Positions 32,493 through 42,328 of a stretch of 64,000 bases of DNA are shown piece after piece (positions within the stretch are counted from its first letter, which is position 1; every line of letters starts with the position of its first letter). The stretch is taken from assembly GCF_001641615.1 (NCBI RefSeq), contig NZ_LRRU01000023.1, positions 186,001 through 250,000 of the forward strand, given 5' to 3'. The notes under the pieces were generated by a model, which searched no databases, was not told the DNA's origin, and was given only the letters and a program-made list of their open reading frames with translations. Source of the DNA: Pseudoalteromonas gelatinilytica (GTDB lineage: Bacteria; Pseudomonadota; Gammaproteobacteria; Enterobacterales; Alteromonadaceae). The translations under genes were made by a program, and so were the position numbers.

Positions 32493-34719
32493 CGTTCACC
32501 TTCTTAAGGTAAATTGTCGCAAGACCAGGCAAAGACACGCTAATGCTTTGATTAAAGCCATGGCTTTCTTTCGCTTGGCTTACAATGATTTGCTCTGCAT
32601 GATTAGTTGCTGCAACGCCAGAACCAAAATAGTCCGCCTTATCTGTATTCAAAATAACTTGATAAGCACCTGCTTTTGGCACACCTATCACGTAGTCGTG
32701 ATACACCTGAGGCGTCAAGTTACAGATCACCACCACAAAGTCTTCAGCTTTTTTTGCATAGCGAATAAAGCTAAACATACTTTGTTCAGCATTATTGCTA
32801 TCGAGCCACGCAAAACCCGCAGGGCTGGTGTCTTGCTCGTATAAAGCTGGCGTACTGGTGTAAACAGCATTTAAATCTTTAATCGTTTGCTGCATGCCAC
32901 TGTGGCTAATATGCTCAAGTAAATGCCAATCAAGCGATTGGTCGTGGTTCCACTCTTTACGCTGGGCGATTTCTGCACCCATAAACAATAACTTTTTACC
33001 TGGATGCGCCCACATAAAGGCATAGTATGCACGTAAGTTTGCAAACTTTTGCCAGTCGTCCCCTGGCATCTTTTCAATTAATGAGCCTTTGCCATGTACC
33101 ACTTCATCGTGGCTAAGCGGTAAAATGTAGTTCTCACTGTAGGCGTAAACCATTGAAAACGTCATTTCATGGTGGTGATGCGAACGGTAAAGGGAATCGC
33201 GCTGCATATAATGCAAACTGTCGTTCATCCAACCCATGTTCCACTTATAACCAAAACCTAAACCATCATGGTCAACTTGGCGCGTAACACCCGGCCATGC
33301 TGTTGACTCTTCAGCCACCATCATAATGCCTGGGTTTTTCGCATAGCAGCGCATATTGACTTGTTTTAAACACTCAATGGCACCTAAGTTTTCTCGGCCA
33401 CCGTACTGATTTGCAACCCACTGCCCTTCTTCACGGCTGTAATCTAAATAAAGCATTGAGGCAACCGCATCCACACGTAAGCCATCAATGCCAAATTCAT
33501 GTAGCCAGTACATTGCATTCGCAATTAAAAAGCTACGAACCTCTGCGCGGTCATAATTGTAGATATAGGTATTCCAATCAGGGTGAAAGCCTTGTCTTAC
33601 ATCGGCATGTTCGTATAAGTGGGTGCCATCAAAACGATGTAAACCATGTGGATCACTTGGGAAATGACCAGGTACCCAGTCAAGAATAAGACCAATTTCG
33701 GCTTCGTGACATTGCTCTACAAAGTAAACAAAATCTTCAAAGCTGCCATAGCGACTGGTCGGGGCAAATAATCCAACGGGTTGATATCCCCAAGAACCAT
33801 CAAAAGGGTATTCACTAATTGGCATTAATTGCAGATGCGTAAAGCCGAGCTCTTTAGTGTAAGGAATAAGATTATCAGCAAGTTCACGCCATGTTAGATA
33901 GCGCTCACCGTTATCTCGTCTTTGCCAAGAACCCGCGTGCACTTCATAAATACTAACAGGTGCATTAACACTGTTTCGTTTCGCACGATTTGCTAACGCT
34001 TTTTCAGAAAGTTGAATTCCCGTTTTTAGCTTTTGCAGTACGGACGCCGTCCCCGGTGCTTGTTGCATCTTAAACGCAAATGGATCGGCTTTATCAAGCA
34101 CTTCTCCGCTCAAAGTGGTGATAGCAAATTTATAGCATTGATGCTCTTTAAGCCCAGGGATAAATAACTCCCATACCCCACTGGCAGGATGAAAACGCAT
34201 AAAATGACGGTTACGCTGCCAATAGTTAAATTCACCAATAACAGATACACTGCTGGCATTCGGCGCCCACACAGTAAAACGAACACCATCAACGCCTTGT
34301 TGAGTGACAAAATGCGCACCAAAATGCTGATAGGCATGCTCTAAACTGCCTTCATTAAACAGATACATTGCCTGTTCATCTAAGCTGCTTTCAAAGCTGT
34401 ACTCATCATATTGTTGATGATTAAATTCATCGCTATAACTGACATCTAGTTGGTAGTCAGGTTTCAATTTTGATTTGATATTAGCGATAAATAAATGACT
34501 ATCACCTTGTTGCTGCGCAACGATTTTTTCTGTGCCAAGCAGAACCGAAACACTGCTTGCGCCAGGCAAAAAGCAACGAATTTCATAGCTTGAATCGCCA
34601 CTTTTGTGCGCCCCAAGAAAGCTGAAAGGATCTCTAAAACAACCACTGGCTAATGCATCAATTTGTTTTTGATAAATAACAGGTTGTGCACTTTGCTCTT
34701 GACGAACACGACTTCGCAT
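32482..34719 (-). CDS. glgB: 1,4-alpha-glucan branching enzyme
   Basis: A 745-residue GH13 enzyme that creates alpha-1,6 branches. It carries the long N-terminus with two CBM48-like modules (residues 25-110 and 125-225; FSFLGAH and FTVWAPNASSVSVIGEFN), then the barrel with LDWVPGHFP, GLRVDAVASMLYLDYSR (nucleophile Asp), MMVAEESTAWPG (acid Glu) and LPLSHDEVVHGKGS (second Asp). It starts at the ATG overlapping the malQ stop (TAATG). Confidence 0.96.
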   Translation of the reverse strand: MRSRVRQEQSAQPVIYQKQIDALASGCFRDPFSFLGAHKSGDSSYEIRCFLPGASSVSVLLGTEKIVAQQQGDSHLFIANIKSKLKPDYQLDVSYSDEFNHQQYDEYSFESSLDEQAMYLFNEGSLEHAYQHFGAHFVTQQGVDGVRFTVWAPNASSVSVIGEFNYWQRNRHFMRFHPASGVWELFIPGLKEHQCYKFAITTLSGEVLDKADPFAFKMQQAPGTASVLQKLKTGIQLSEKALANRAKRNSVNAPVSIYEVHAGSWQRRDNGERYLTWRELADNLIPYTKELGFTHLQLMPISEYPFDGSWGYQPVGLFAPTSRYGSFEDFVYFVEQCHEAEIGLILDWVPGHFPSDPHGLHRFDGTHLYEHADVRQGFHPDWNTYIYNYDRAEVRSFLIANAMYWLHEFGIDGLRVDAVASMLYLDYSREEGQWVANQYGGRENLGAIECLKQVNMRCYAKNPGIMMVAEESTAWPGVTRQVDHDGLGFGYKWNMGWMNDSLHYMQRDSLYRSHHHHEMTFSMVYAYSENYILPLSHDEVVHGKGSLIEKMPGDDWQKFANLRAYYAFMWAHPGKKLLFMGAEIAQRKEWNHDQSLDWHLLEHISHSGMQQTIKDLNAVYTSTPALYEQDTSPAGFAWLDSNNAEQSMFSFIRYAKKAEDFVVVICNLTPQVYHDYVIGVPKAGAYQVILNTDKADYFGSGVAATNHAEQIIVSQAKESHGFNQSISVSLPGLATIYLKKVNDES

Positions 34720-36695
34720 TATTGATTCCTTATCGAAATTAAATTGGCTAACAATGTCTGTTGCGTTTTAATAATTTGCGCCGCTGGGCGCGACAATAAA
34801 CGCCGCCAATTTGGGTACTCTTTGTCAGTACCGGGGATATTCACAGGCAGTATTTGCTGGTCTAAATCATCTATTTGAATAGTAAATAATTTTGCTGGTG
34901 CTGCCGCTAAAGAGGATGCCAACGCTTCATAAACTATAAAGGCATCTGTATCTAACGATAAATGCTGATTTGACTCTCGCGAGATAAAATTAAGCATGCG
35001 ATGCTTTTCTATGTTTCGCGCATCGAATTGAGCCTGAGTTTGGTCTTCATCAAGCAAACCATATTGTTGTTTAATCGTAATATCATGACCAACCCACCAA
35101 CCTTTAAAAGGTGGCACGTCATGGTTGGCTATCATTAAAAGACTATGGGGAGCAAAATGCTCAGCGGCTAAAAAGTCCCCTTGGTGATCTTTTTCAAAAT
35201 AGAACAACCCATTTGAATAGATTGCACTCGCTTTTAAAGCTTCACGTACTTCATTAGGTACCACGCCTAAATCTTCACCTATTACTACGCATTGATTAAG
35301 GTGAGACTCAATCTTAAGAACCGCTAATAATTGCTCAAATGGATAATAGACATAACAGCCATCTTGCTTGGCGTTATTTTCAAAACACCACCAAAGACGA
35401 CGAATTGCCATTACATGGTCAATCCTAAGACCACCCACATCTTCCATATTGGCGCGGATAAGTGAACGATAAAAAGCAAAGTTGTCTTTACTTAGCTTTT
35501 GTGGATTGAGTGCCGGCAAGCCCCAATTCTGACCATGTTCAGCCCAAGGATCTGGCGGAGCTCCAACATGTGCATTATCTGCAAATAGCTCATTTTGGCT
35601 TTTGAACTCACTACCATCACCAGCACAGCCAACGGCTAAGTCATTAATAAGGCCAATTGCCATACCACTGTCTCGGGCAGCTTGCTGGCAGATATTTAAT
35701 TGTAGGTGAGCTTGCCATTGTAAGTAGCTAGCATAATCACGCTCCCCGACCAACATGGTCGACAAGCTGTGTTTATGAGTTTCACAAAAACGAGCGAACT
35801 GCTGTTTTCGCTGTGCTGAAGCAAACTCACAAAAATGCTGATACAAGAGACTAAATACTTGATATTTGAAATCACTGACCGAAGTGTAATCAATATAAGG
35901 CGCACTATTGTGGGGCTTATCGGCCAATAATTTATCAAGTGCACTATTATTTTTGGCGTCTTCACATAATGACACTGCAATATACAGCGGGTTCAATAAC
36001 GCTCGGCTATTTGGGCTGTAAGGACTTGCTCGCTCAGGGCTGTGTTCAAAGAGTAAATGCAGCGGGTTTAGTAACACATAATCCATGTTATGTGTTGCAG
36101 CTTCTGTAATTAGTTTTGCTAAATCAGCAAAGTCACCAATTCCGAGCCCCTCTTCATTGCATAAGCTATAAAGCTGAATCGATAAGCCCAGACGCTTTTT
36201 ATCATCAATTGAGAAGCACTCTTTTGGGGTAATCCATAACTGACTGTGGGATTGCTGATCTGCCACAGTAATGAGGGCATCATGATAACCAATTGGCATG
36301 TCAGGAACTGGCAAAGCAAGCTCAAGATAACGAATGCCGTTTAGACCATAATCACCAAGAACAGCTAAGTCTTGTAAGTTTTCACGCGTAAAGTGAATAT
36401 CAAGCGAAGGCACGCTTAATGTACATGAACGTGATAATAAACGCTCATCAACGCGTACTTTCAAAATTGGGTGGTGTGCCTCAATAATACTTGTATGAGG
36501 CAACAAGTTCAGCCAAGTACCTGCATCTAATGCAAAATTAAGTTGTTTAATTGCATCTGCATCTTGGGTATCGATACCGCAACAACTAAGTGCCTGCCTA
36601 CGTGTACTTTCATCGAAAATAACATGTTCGCCAGTGTACTTAGTATATTCATAGCCTATGCCGTGCAGGTAATATAACTGGGAAAGTGACTGCAT
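34719..36695 (-). CDS. malQ: 4-alpha-glucanotransferase (amylomaltase)
   Basis: A 658-residue GH77 enzyme that shuffles maltodextrins, releasing glucose and longer chains for phosphorylase. Motifs in order: SIQLYSL..GLGIGDF, ASPYSPNSR, VGAPPDPWAEHGQNWGLPALNP, GGLRIDHVMAIRRLWW with the nucleophile Asp, VIGEDLGVVP with the acid Glu, and the C-terminal VNIPGTDKEYPNWRR. MalQ in a glg operon instead of a mal operon links maltodextrin and glycogen metabolism. It follows the CBM48 gene by eight bases and is coupled to glgB. Confidence 0.94.
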   Translation of the reverse strand: MQSLSQLYYLHGIGYEYTKYTGEHVIFDESTRRQALSCCGIDTQDADAIKQLNFALDAGTWLNLLPHTSIIEAHHPILKVRVDERLLSRSCTLSVPSLDIHFTRENLQDLAVLGDYGLNGIRYLELALPVPDMPIGYHDALITVADQQSHSQLWITPKECFSIDDKKRLGLSIQLYSLCNEEGLGIGDFADLAKLITEAATHNMDYVLLNPLHLLFEHSPERASPYSPNSRALLNPLYIAVSLCEDAKNNSALDKLLADKPHNSAPYIDYTSVSDFKYQVFSLLYQHFCEFASAQRKQQFARFCETHKHSLSTMLVGERDYASYLQWQAHLQLNICQQAARDSGMAIGLINDLAVGCAGDGSEFKSQNELFADNAHVGAPPDPWAEHGQNWGLPALNPQKLSKDNFAFYRSLIRANMEDVGGLRIDHVMAIRRLWWCFENNAKQDGCYVYYPFEQLLAVLKIESHLNQCVVIGEDLGVVPNEVREALKASAIYSNGLFYFEKDHQGDFLAAEHFAPHSLLMIANHDVPPFKGWWVGHDITIKQQYGLLDEDQTQAQFDARNIEKHRMLNFISRESNQHLSLDTDAFIVYEALASSLAAAPAKLFTIQIDDLDQQILPVNIPGTDKEYPNWRRLLSRPAAQIIKTQQTLLANLISIRNQ

Positions 36696-36703
36696 TAAAA
36701 CAC

Positions 36704-37003
36704 CTAAGCGCGTTGGGTATTAACAATGCTGTTATCAGTACCAAAACCGTTTGGAATATAACCATCAGCTTGGTGATCGTTATCCCATGTTTCGCCATTG
36801 ATTAAGTAGCGGAAGTGAAATTCTTGATCAAGCGGTAAGCGCTGTTTGCATTTGAATACTTGTTCTTTTTTATTGAACTTCATTGGCACGGGTTGCCAAT
36901 CTGTGAACTCTGCAACTAATTGTACGTCATCAGCGTCAGGGTGTTGGAATTCAAAGGTAACTTCTGTTTCGTCTTTAGTTTTAAAAAAACGTTTACTTAG
37001 CAT
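36704..37003 (-). CDS. Stand-alone CBM48 (glycogen-binding-like) domain protein
   Basis: A 99-residue protein that is just one early-set/CBM48-type domain: LSKRFFKTKDETEVTFEFQHPDADDVQLVAEFTDW in outline, then FKCKQRLPLDQEFHFRYLINGETWDND. It has no catalytic part or signal peptide. The ATG at 37003 has GGAG seven bases upstream; the frame extends to 37024. It is the first gene of the glycogen operon, so it may bind glycogen or regulate or scaffold the enzymes encoded downstream. This role is inference. Confidence 0.85.
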   Translation of the reverse strand: MLSKRFFKTKDETEVTFEFQHPDADDVQLVAEFTDWQPVPMKFNKKEQVFKCKQRLPLDQEFHFRYLINGETWDNDHQADGYIPNGFGTDNSIVNTQRA

Positions 37004-37024
37004 AGTGGGCTCCAATTCAACCAA

Positions 37025-38210
37025 TTGGTAAATTAATCCTTGCCACAGTACCGCATTGACGACTAATTCAGCGGAAGCTGTGCGTTCCAGGTCTCTAAAC
37101 TTGCTTACTAAAACATCAAGTTCACTGTTAGTAAATCAAACCTATATTTACGCATTATGACAGTGCAGCTGTTTGTTTTTCGCACCACCATAGTGCACAA
37201 AACATACAAAAACTACAATAATCATATTGCTATATTATTACGAGCAATAACTGAACCAAGTTGATAATAAAATATACTTTATTTTCAGTACCTTTTTTAT
37301 CAACTCACATCGCAACTTATAAAAAAAATAGATAACAATTTAGGTTGGGTAAAGTGAATAAAATTGAAGTGGAGAATTAGAGCAATCACACTAAAAGAAA
37401 CACGACTTCATTCGTCAAAAACACATTATCGATAATTTACAAAAACAAACTAAAGACATTTACATCATATAGCCTTGCCAAATAGATTAACGAACCCTAT
37501 GAAAATAAAACATTTATTGTTCTGACTAATTATTAATTTTTTATCACACATTAACTTATAAAACACAACGCATATTTAGTTCTATAAACTAATCGTTAAT
37601 TCAGCACTACCCAATTAACGTTTTTAAAAACTATCCCAGCGCATATGCAAACACAATAAGTAGAAAAGCGTAAATTCAAACAGGTTAGCCATCCATAAAA
37701 GCATTGACAGTGCTGCTTTCCAGCTTTTCTATCGCCACTTTTTCTGACCTTGTAACTTGCTATTCAGAAATCTGATTCGAATAAAACTCGCAATCCTTTT
37801 TGAAAAGTGACATATAACATTTAAAAATTTACAGATGGGTGAAGAAATAATTAATTCAACACACAAGAATTTGAAAGAATAAAAGTAGATAATGTAATTA
37901 ATTTTTATTTAGCAGAACACTAACCATAGATATTATCAGTATGAAAATTATAAGCGTTTTTGTCAGTACTAGAGAAAAAGATTACTTAATGAATGGCAAC
38001 AATGCAGTATAAAAGTAAGGTCTTATAAAAATTATATAAGAAAAACATTTTAGAGCATTAACACTAATTACTATGAATTTTCACATTCTGTACTCATCCA
38101 TGCCCAAAGTATGAGAAAGGTTTTGTCTAATCTAGATGCACACAATATACTCGGTGTATTAACTGGTGAGGTTTTATTGTAAAACAAAAACACCACAATG
38201 GTAGTAATGT
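37025..38210. other. 1.2-kb AT-rich intergenic region between the glycogen operon and a GGDEF-EAL gene
   Basis: No convincing gene, RNA or mobile element is seen; stops are frequent in all frames I followed. It must hold the divergent promoters of the glycogen operon (minus) and the GGDEF-EAL gene (plus). Notable points are an inverted repeat TTACTAA (37105-37111) with TTAGTAA (37128-37134) about 100 bases upstream of the CBM48 start, and the palindrome ACCAATTGGT at about 37019-37029. The middle (37200-38150) is strongly A/T rich and may be degraded DNA. Confidence 0.6.
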
Positions 38211-40133
38211 ATGGCCAATGCTCTTCGAACTTTATCAATAAGTATTATAACTTTAATAGCTTTTATATATGGCTTAAATATCTTCTTGACTAAACAAGTC
38301 AATGATCTGATGTACGCGCCAAAAGGCTTAGAACTTCATACTTTCTCAGGTACTGATGTTACTGTGGTAGCGGCACCTTGGTATAACCTTGTATTAAGTG
38401 GCCAGCATTTAATCTACGACAATAACATTTCTTATATTGTTATAAATACAACAACTGAGTCAGTCGTCACCGCGATGACTTCAGAACTTATACTCACTAC
38501 ATTATTCTCACCAGTCAACATTATCATTTTAATCTTGTTAGCATTAGCAGTCAGTTGGTTAGTTAACTTAAGATTCCAAAACAACCATGAGAAATACGCA
38601 ATCAAAATGCTTAACACTAAGGCAATTGAATTACTCAACAGCCTAAATTTAGCCACAGACTCGGACCTAACAAAGCATACGCAACTTGATCAGTTACAAA
38701 ATAACTTTCAGACACTAACTACCCATATCACTAATTACACGCGTGAATCTGAAGTCAGTATTTATCAAGATAAGTTAACCCACCTTATTGCCCGACATGC
38801 CTATATAGAACACCTAGCAAAACAATTAAGACTCGCTGAAATGGATAAGTTCAGCTGTGCTTTACTATTTATAGATTTAGACGGGTTCAAACAGGTGAAT
38901 GACTCATTTGGTCACAGTTTTGGTGATGATGTGTTAATTCAAGTAGCAACACGCTTGAGCAGTGTTTTACGACACCATAAGATAAGTAACATTTCACCCA
39001 TTAGCCAATTAGAGCAAAATCTAGCACGTCTTGGTGGAGATGAGTTTTCTATTTTCATTAACTTAAAAGACGATAAAGAGAAAGCATTAGAAGTCGCACA
39101 AAATGTATTACACGAAATTGAACGAGACTTTGTATTAGGGAATAAGTTAATAAAAATTAGCGCCAGCATAGGTATTGCTGTTTACCCTGATAGCGCATCC
39201 ACTCCACAAGCATTACTGCAAATGGCTGATGTAGCAATGTATCGAGCAAAAACAGATGGTCGTGGAATTTTTAAGGTGTATTCACCCGAAATGGGCAAAA
39301 AAATTCGCCGCTATCATTACTTGCTAGAAGAAATGCGTCTTGCGATAGCTAGCAGCAGTTTTCATTTGTCTTTTCAACCTATTGTACATGTAGATGACTG
39401 CGCCATTGATTATTTTGAAGCATTGGTTCGCTGGGATCACCCTGTTGAAGGCTCAATTACGCCTGACGAGTTTATCCCCATTGCTGAAGAATCTAATCTG
39501 ATATTAGAACTTGGTGATTGGATCATGTTGGAATCATGTCGGCAAATGTCCGCTTGGTATAATGCAGGGATGAAAAAAGTGTCTATTTCTGTGAATATAT
39601 CTGGCGTGCAGTTAAAGCATTACGATATTTATGAGTGGGTCATGGAAAAGCTTGCTAAAACGGGGCTGCCTGCAAAAGCACTAATGCTTGAAATTACCGA
39701 ATCAACGTTAATCAAAGCAAGTAATAAAATCATTCAATCATTAGAAAAGCTTCGAGGTGAAGGGATCACTATAGCAATCGATGATTTTGGCACAGGTTTT
39801 AGCTCGCTAAGCACCCTTGCAGATTTGCCCATCGATGTAATCAAACTAGATAAACTGTTTGTAGCACAGGCTAACGATAATCTTAAATATAATGAAATCA
39901 TGCACTCAGTCAGTGAGCTGGGCCGTAAACTCGGATTAAAAGTGGTGGCTGAAGGAGTAGAAGAACTCGCCCAATTCGAGCTTGTAAAATCGATGGGCAT
40001 TAACAGTGTTCAAGGTTACCTAGTCAGCCACCCTGAATCGTCTGTTAATGTTGGGCATAAAGTGTTGCAAGATAACATTAACTTTATGTCTGTCACTGGA
40101 ACAGGGGTTTGGAATATACAGCAACCGCTTTAG
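38211..40133 (+). CDS. Membrane-bound GGDEF-EAL c-di-GMP signalling protein
   Basis: A 640-residue protein: TM helix at about 8-28, a periplasmic segment of about 70 residues with no recognised sensor fold, TM helix at about 98-118, a GGDEF domain (200-360) and an EAL domain (375-625). The GGDEF site is intact (ARLGGDEFSIF), and the EAL site has EALVRW, DDFGTGFSS and EGVEE, so both cyclase and phosphodiesterase activity are possible; direction of net flux is unknown. It is followed after 42 bases by a secreted propeller-like gene. Confidence 0.93.
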   Translation: MANALRTLSISIITLIAFIYGLNIFLTKQVNDLMYAPKGLELHTFSGTDVTVVAAPWYNLVLSGQHLIYDNNISYIVINTTTESVVTAMTSELILTTLFSPVNIIILILLALAVSWLVNLRFQNNHEKYAIKMLNTKAIELLNSLNLATDSDLTKHTQLDQLQNNFQTLTTHITNYTRESEVSIYQDKLTHLIARHAYIEHLAKQLRLAEMDKFSCALLFIDLDGFKQVNDSFGHSFGDDVLIQVATRLSSVLRHHKISNISPISQLEQNLARLGGDEFSIFINLKDDKEKALEVAQNVLHEIERDFVLGNKLIKISASIGIAVYPDSASTPQALLQMADVAMYRAKTDGRGIFKVYSPEMGKKIRRYHYLLEEMRLAIASSSFHLSFQPIVHVDDCAIDYFEALVRWDHPVEGSITPDEFIPIAEESNLILELGDWIMLESCRQMSAWYNAGMKKVSISVNISGVQLKHYDIYEWVMEKLAKTGLPAKALMLEITESTLIKASNKIIQSLEKLRGEGITIAIDDFGTGFSSLSTLADLPIDVIKLDKLFVAQANDNLKYNEIMHSVSELGRKLGLKVVAEGVEELAQFELVKSMGINSVQGYLVSHPESSVNVGHKVLQDNINFMSVTGTGVWNIQQPL

Positions 40134-40175
40134 TAAGTTATACTGAACACATTATTCAAAGCCATTCCCTTGTTA

Positions 40176-41099
40176 ATGTTAAAAAAAAGCTTACTTACGG
40201 TTTTTATCTTGTCAGTCACCATTATTGGATTACTGGTTGGCTCTTCTATTTATACTCTTTATAGTAAAAAACGTTTAACTGTAGACCCTAAACTTAGAGA
40301 AATCTCAGGGATTGAATTTGATAAATTTAATCGACTTTGGGCTATTAACGACAGTGGCGACGAGCCAAAACTGTATCGCCTTAATGAAGATGGCTCTATA
40401 GCAAAAGAAATTTTAGTTACCAATGCTAAAAACATTGACTGGGAAGACATGACACAAAACAAATTTGGTCACTTTTTCTTGGGCGACTTTGGCAATAATA
40501 AAAACGACAGAAAATGGTTAACTATTTATAAAATCGAAAACCCAATCGATATTAAGGGCGACACAACAGAAGCAGAGATAATCAAGTTTACTTATCCTGA
40601 AATGGACGGCAGCCCAATCCAACCAGATCAACGTAACTTTGATTTGGAGGCCTTTGTCGCGCTTGGCCGACATCTCTATTTATTTACCAAAAATCGCACT
40701 GAACCATTTGATGGCATTACAAAAGTATATAAAGTCGGCGATCATGCAGCGAACTTTGATGCACAATTAATAGATTCATTTCAAACTTGCACCACAATGG
40801 AAAAACTTTGTTGGATCACTTCTGCGGCTCTAAGCCCTGATAGAACCAAGTTAGTTCTACTCGATTCAACCAGCATTTGGTTATTTGAAAACTTTCAGGG
40901 TGATAAGTTTTTTTCTGGTGATGTATCTCGTATTGATCTTGGGATCGTAACGCAAAAAGAAGCCATCACTTTTTACGATGACAACACGATTGTCTTTACA
41001 GACGAAGAATTTAAAGGCATTGGTGGTAATGCCTATGTCATTAAGCTCGATGAAGTAGAAAAGAAAGTTATTCGCAAAGTGCCCAAAGCGAATCAATAA
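40176..41099 (+). CDS. Membrane-anchored or exported beta-propeller-like protein
   Basis: A 307-residue protein with an N-terminal hydrophobic segment (SLLTVFILSVTIIGLLVGSSIYTL) that is a signal anchor or signal peptide, then repeated blade-like strands (LREISGIEFDKFNRLWAINDSGDEPKLYRLNEDG, WITSAALSPDRTKLVLLDST). It resembles SdiA-regulated/esterase-like propellers only loosely. ATG 40176 is chosen over TTG 40170; the ribosome-binding site is poor. It follows the GGDEF-EAL gene and could be co-transcribed. It converges with the next gene at a nine-base gap that has no hairpin. Confidence 0.72.
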   Translation: MLKKSLLTVFILSVTIIGLLVGSSIYTLYSKKRLTVDPKLREISGIEFDKFNRLWAINDSGDEPKLYRLNEDGSIAKEILVTNAKNIDWEDMTQNKFGHFFLGDFGNNKNDRKWLTIYKIENPIDIKGDTTEAEIIKFTYPEMDGSPIQPDQRNFDLEAFVALGRHLYLFTKNRTEPFDGITKVYKVGDHAANFDAQLIDSFQTCTTMEKLCWITSAALSPDRTKLVLLDSTSIWLFENFQGDKFFSGDVSRIDLGIVTQKEAITFYDDNTIVFTDEEFKGIGGNAYVIKLDEVEKKVIRKVPKANQ

Positions 41100-41108
41100 C
41101 CAAACACA

Positions 41109-42263
41109 TTATTTAGAGAGCGCTTTTTCGATGTCTACACCTAAAATCAGCACCCCCATGTGCTGATTTTTCTCATCAAAGATAGGCACGCTAAACTGCA
41201 CCTGAAAGTGTTTGGTAGATTCATCAAATTCCACAGTATCAATGTAGTAATCGTCATCTTGCTGATACATATTTAAAAATTTAGCTTCATCACCCTGCCA
41301 ATAGTCAGTGGTGACTTCACTAATAATGACATTTTTACCTTGTTTATCAGTGACGATTATCTCTGTAATAACACCTTGCATTTGCTTTTGCCATACTTGT
41401 AAGAATTGTGAACCTTCAAGTTTTAGATAGCGCTCTGCAAGTATCGGTGTATTGTCACGAACTTGTTGTGCCCACTGATTATCAAGCTGATCGAGGTCTT
41501 GCTGCGCGAGCGGTTGCCGATTACTTTTCATTACCGCTTGTTGTACATTGTCTGTATTCGCTAATTGCTTTATTTGCTCTAAAAGCACATTCACTAAGGT
41601 TAGTTTTTCAATCTTTGACAATACAAAGGGACTTTGAGAACAGCTACTTATATGACTGTTAAAGGCATTTAAAAAGTCAGGGAATTCCTTGAGCGTTTTA
41701 TTTGCTGCAAATAAACCCAAAGGCACATAACGATAGAATGTTTGTGTATATTCATCAGGCTTTATTTGTAACTGCACAGCATTGAACTCAAACTCTTCTA
41801 AATCAAGCAAGATTCTATCTACCCGCTGCTTTTTGAACACTTTGATAAGCTCTTGTGTGGTGTTAACTTCGACTTCGATTTTCCGATTTGTCAATTGATA
41901 CCAATCAGCCTGATGACTCCCTCTTACGACGCCATAACGCAAATCGTGTTCAGCTATTGAAGCCGAATCTGCATGGGTAAACCAGTACCAGTTTTCTAAA
42001 AACATCGGGGCAGAAAGCTCACCATACTCTTGCATTTGCGATAACAGGTTTGCGGTAAAGTAACCATCTAGCCGATCTAGCTGCACTTCCCTTTTAGCCC
42101 TTAACCAAGGTAGTTTCTGTAACTTAAATGGCACATTGATTTGCTTAAAAATACATTCAACATGATTAATTGCATTATGTGGTGCGTTAATTGGCAGGTT
42201 AGTACCTAACTGAAAAGGCTGAGCCACAGTGAGCGAAAGCAATAATGAAGCAAGCATCGACAT
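41109..42263 (-). CDS. Periplasmic fusion of solute-binding-like and PDC sensor-like domains
   Basis: A 384-residue exported protein. After a short signal peptide (LASLLLSLTVAQ) residues 17-220 look like a type-3 solute-binding fold (QLGTNLPINAPHN, LPWLRAKREVQLDRLDGYF). Residues 235-384 look like a PDC/Cache-type sensor (NVQQAVMKSN, LDNQWAQQV, then IIVTDKQGKNVIISEVTTDYWQGDEAKF and FSVPIFDEKNQHMGVLILGVDIEK). No membrane anchor or signalling output is attached. Both domain calls are by pattern and need a profile search. Confidence 0.7.
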   Translation of the reverse strand: MSMLASLLLSLTVAQPFQLGTNLPINAPHNAINHVECIFKQINVPFKLQKLPWLRAKREVQLDRLDGYFTANLLSQMQEYGELSAPMFLENWYWFTHADSASIAEHDLRYGVVRGSHQADWYQLTNRKIEVEVNTTQELIKVFKKQRVDRILLDLEEFEFNAVQLQIKPDEYTQTFYRYVPLGLFAANKTLKEFPDFLNAFNSHISSCSQSPFVLSKIEKLTLVNVLLEQIKQLANTDNVQQAVMKSNRQPLAQQDLDQLDNQWAQQVRDNTPILAERYLKLEGSQFLQVWQKQMQGVITEIIVTDKQGKNVIISEVTTDYWQGDEAKFLNMYQQDDDYYIDTVEFDESTKHFQVQFSVPIFDEKNQHMGVLILGVDIEKALSK

Positions 42264-42328
42264 AAGCCTAAATAACTAACAAACTAAAGTCATTATAGAC
42301 AATAGAGTCAGATTTACCTGATAAAGGG

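Noticed and set aside
37661..37860. Decayed gene in the long AT-rich gap
   Set aside because: Short hydrophobic translations appear but are broken by stops within about 30 codons in the frames I followed, with no recognisable family.
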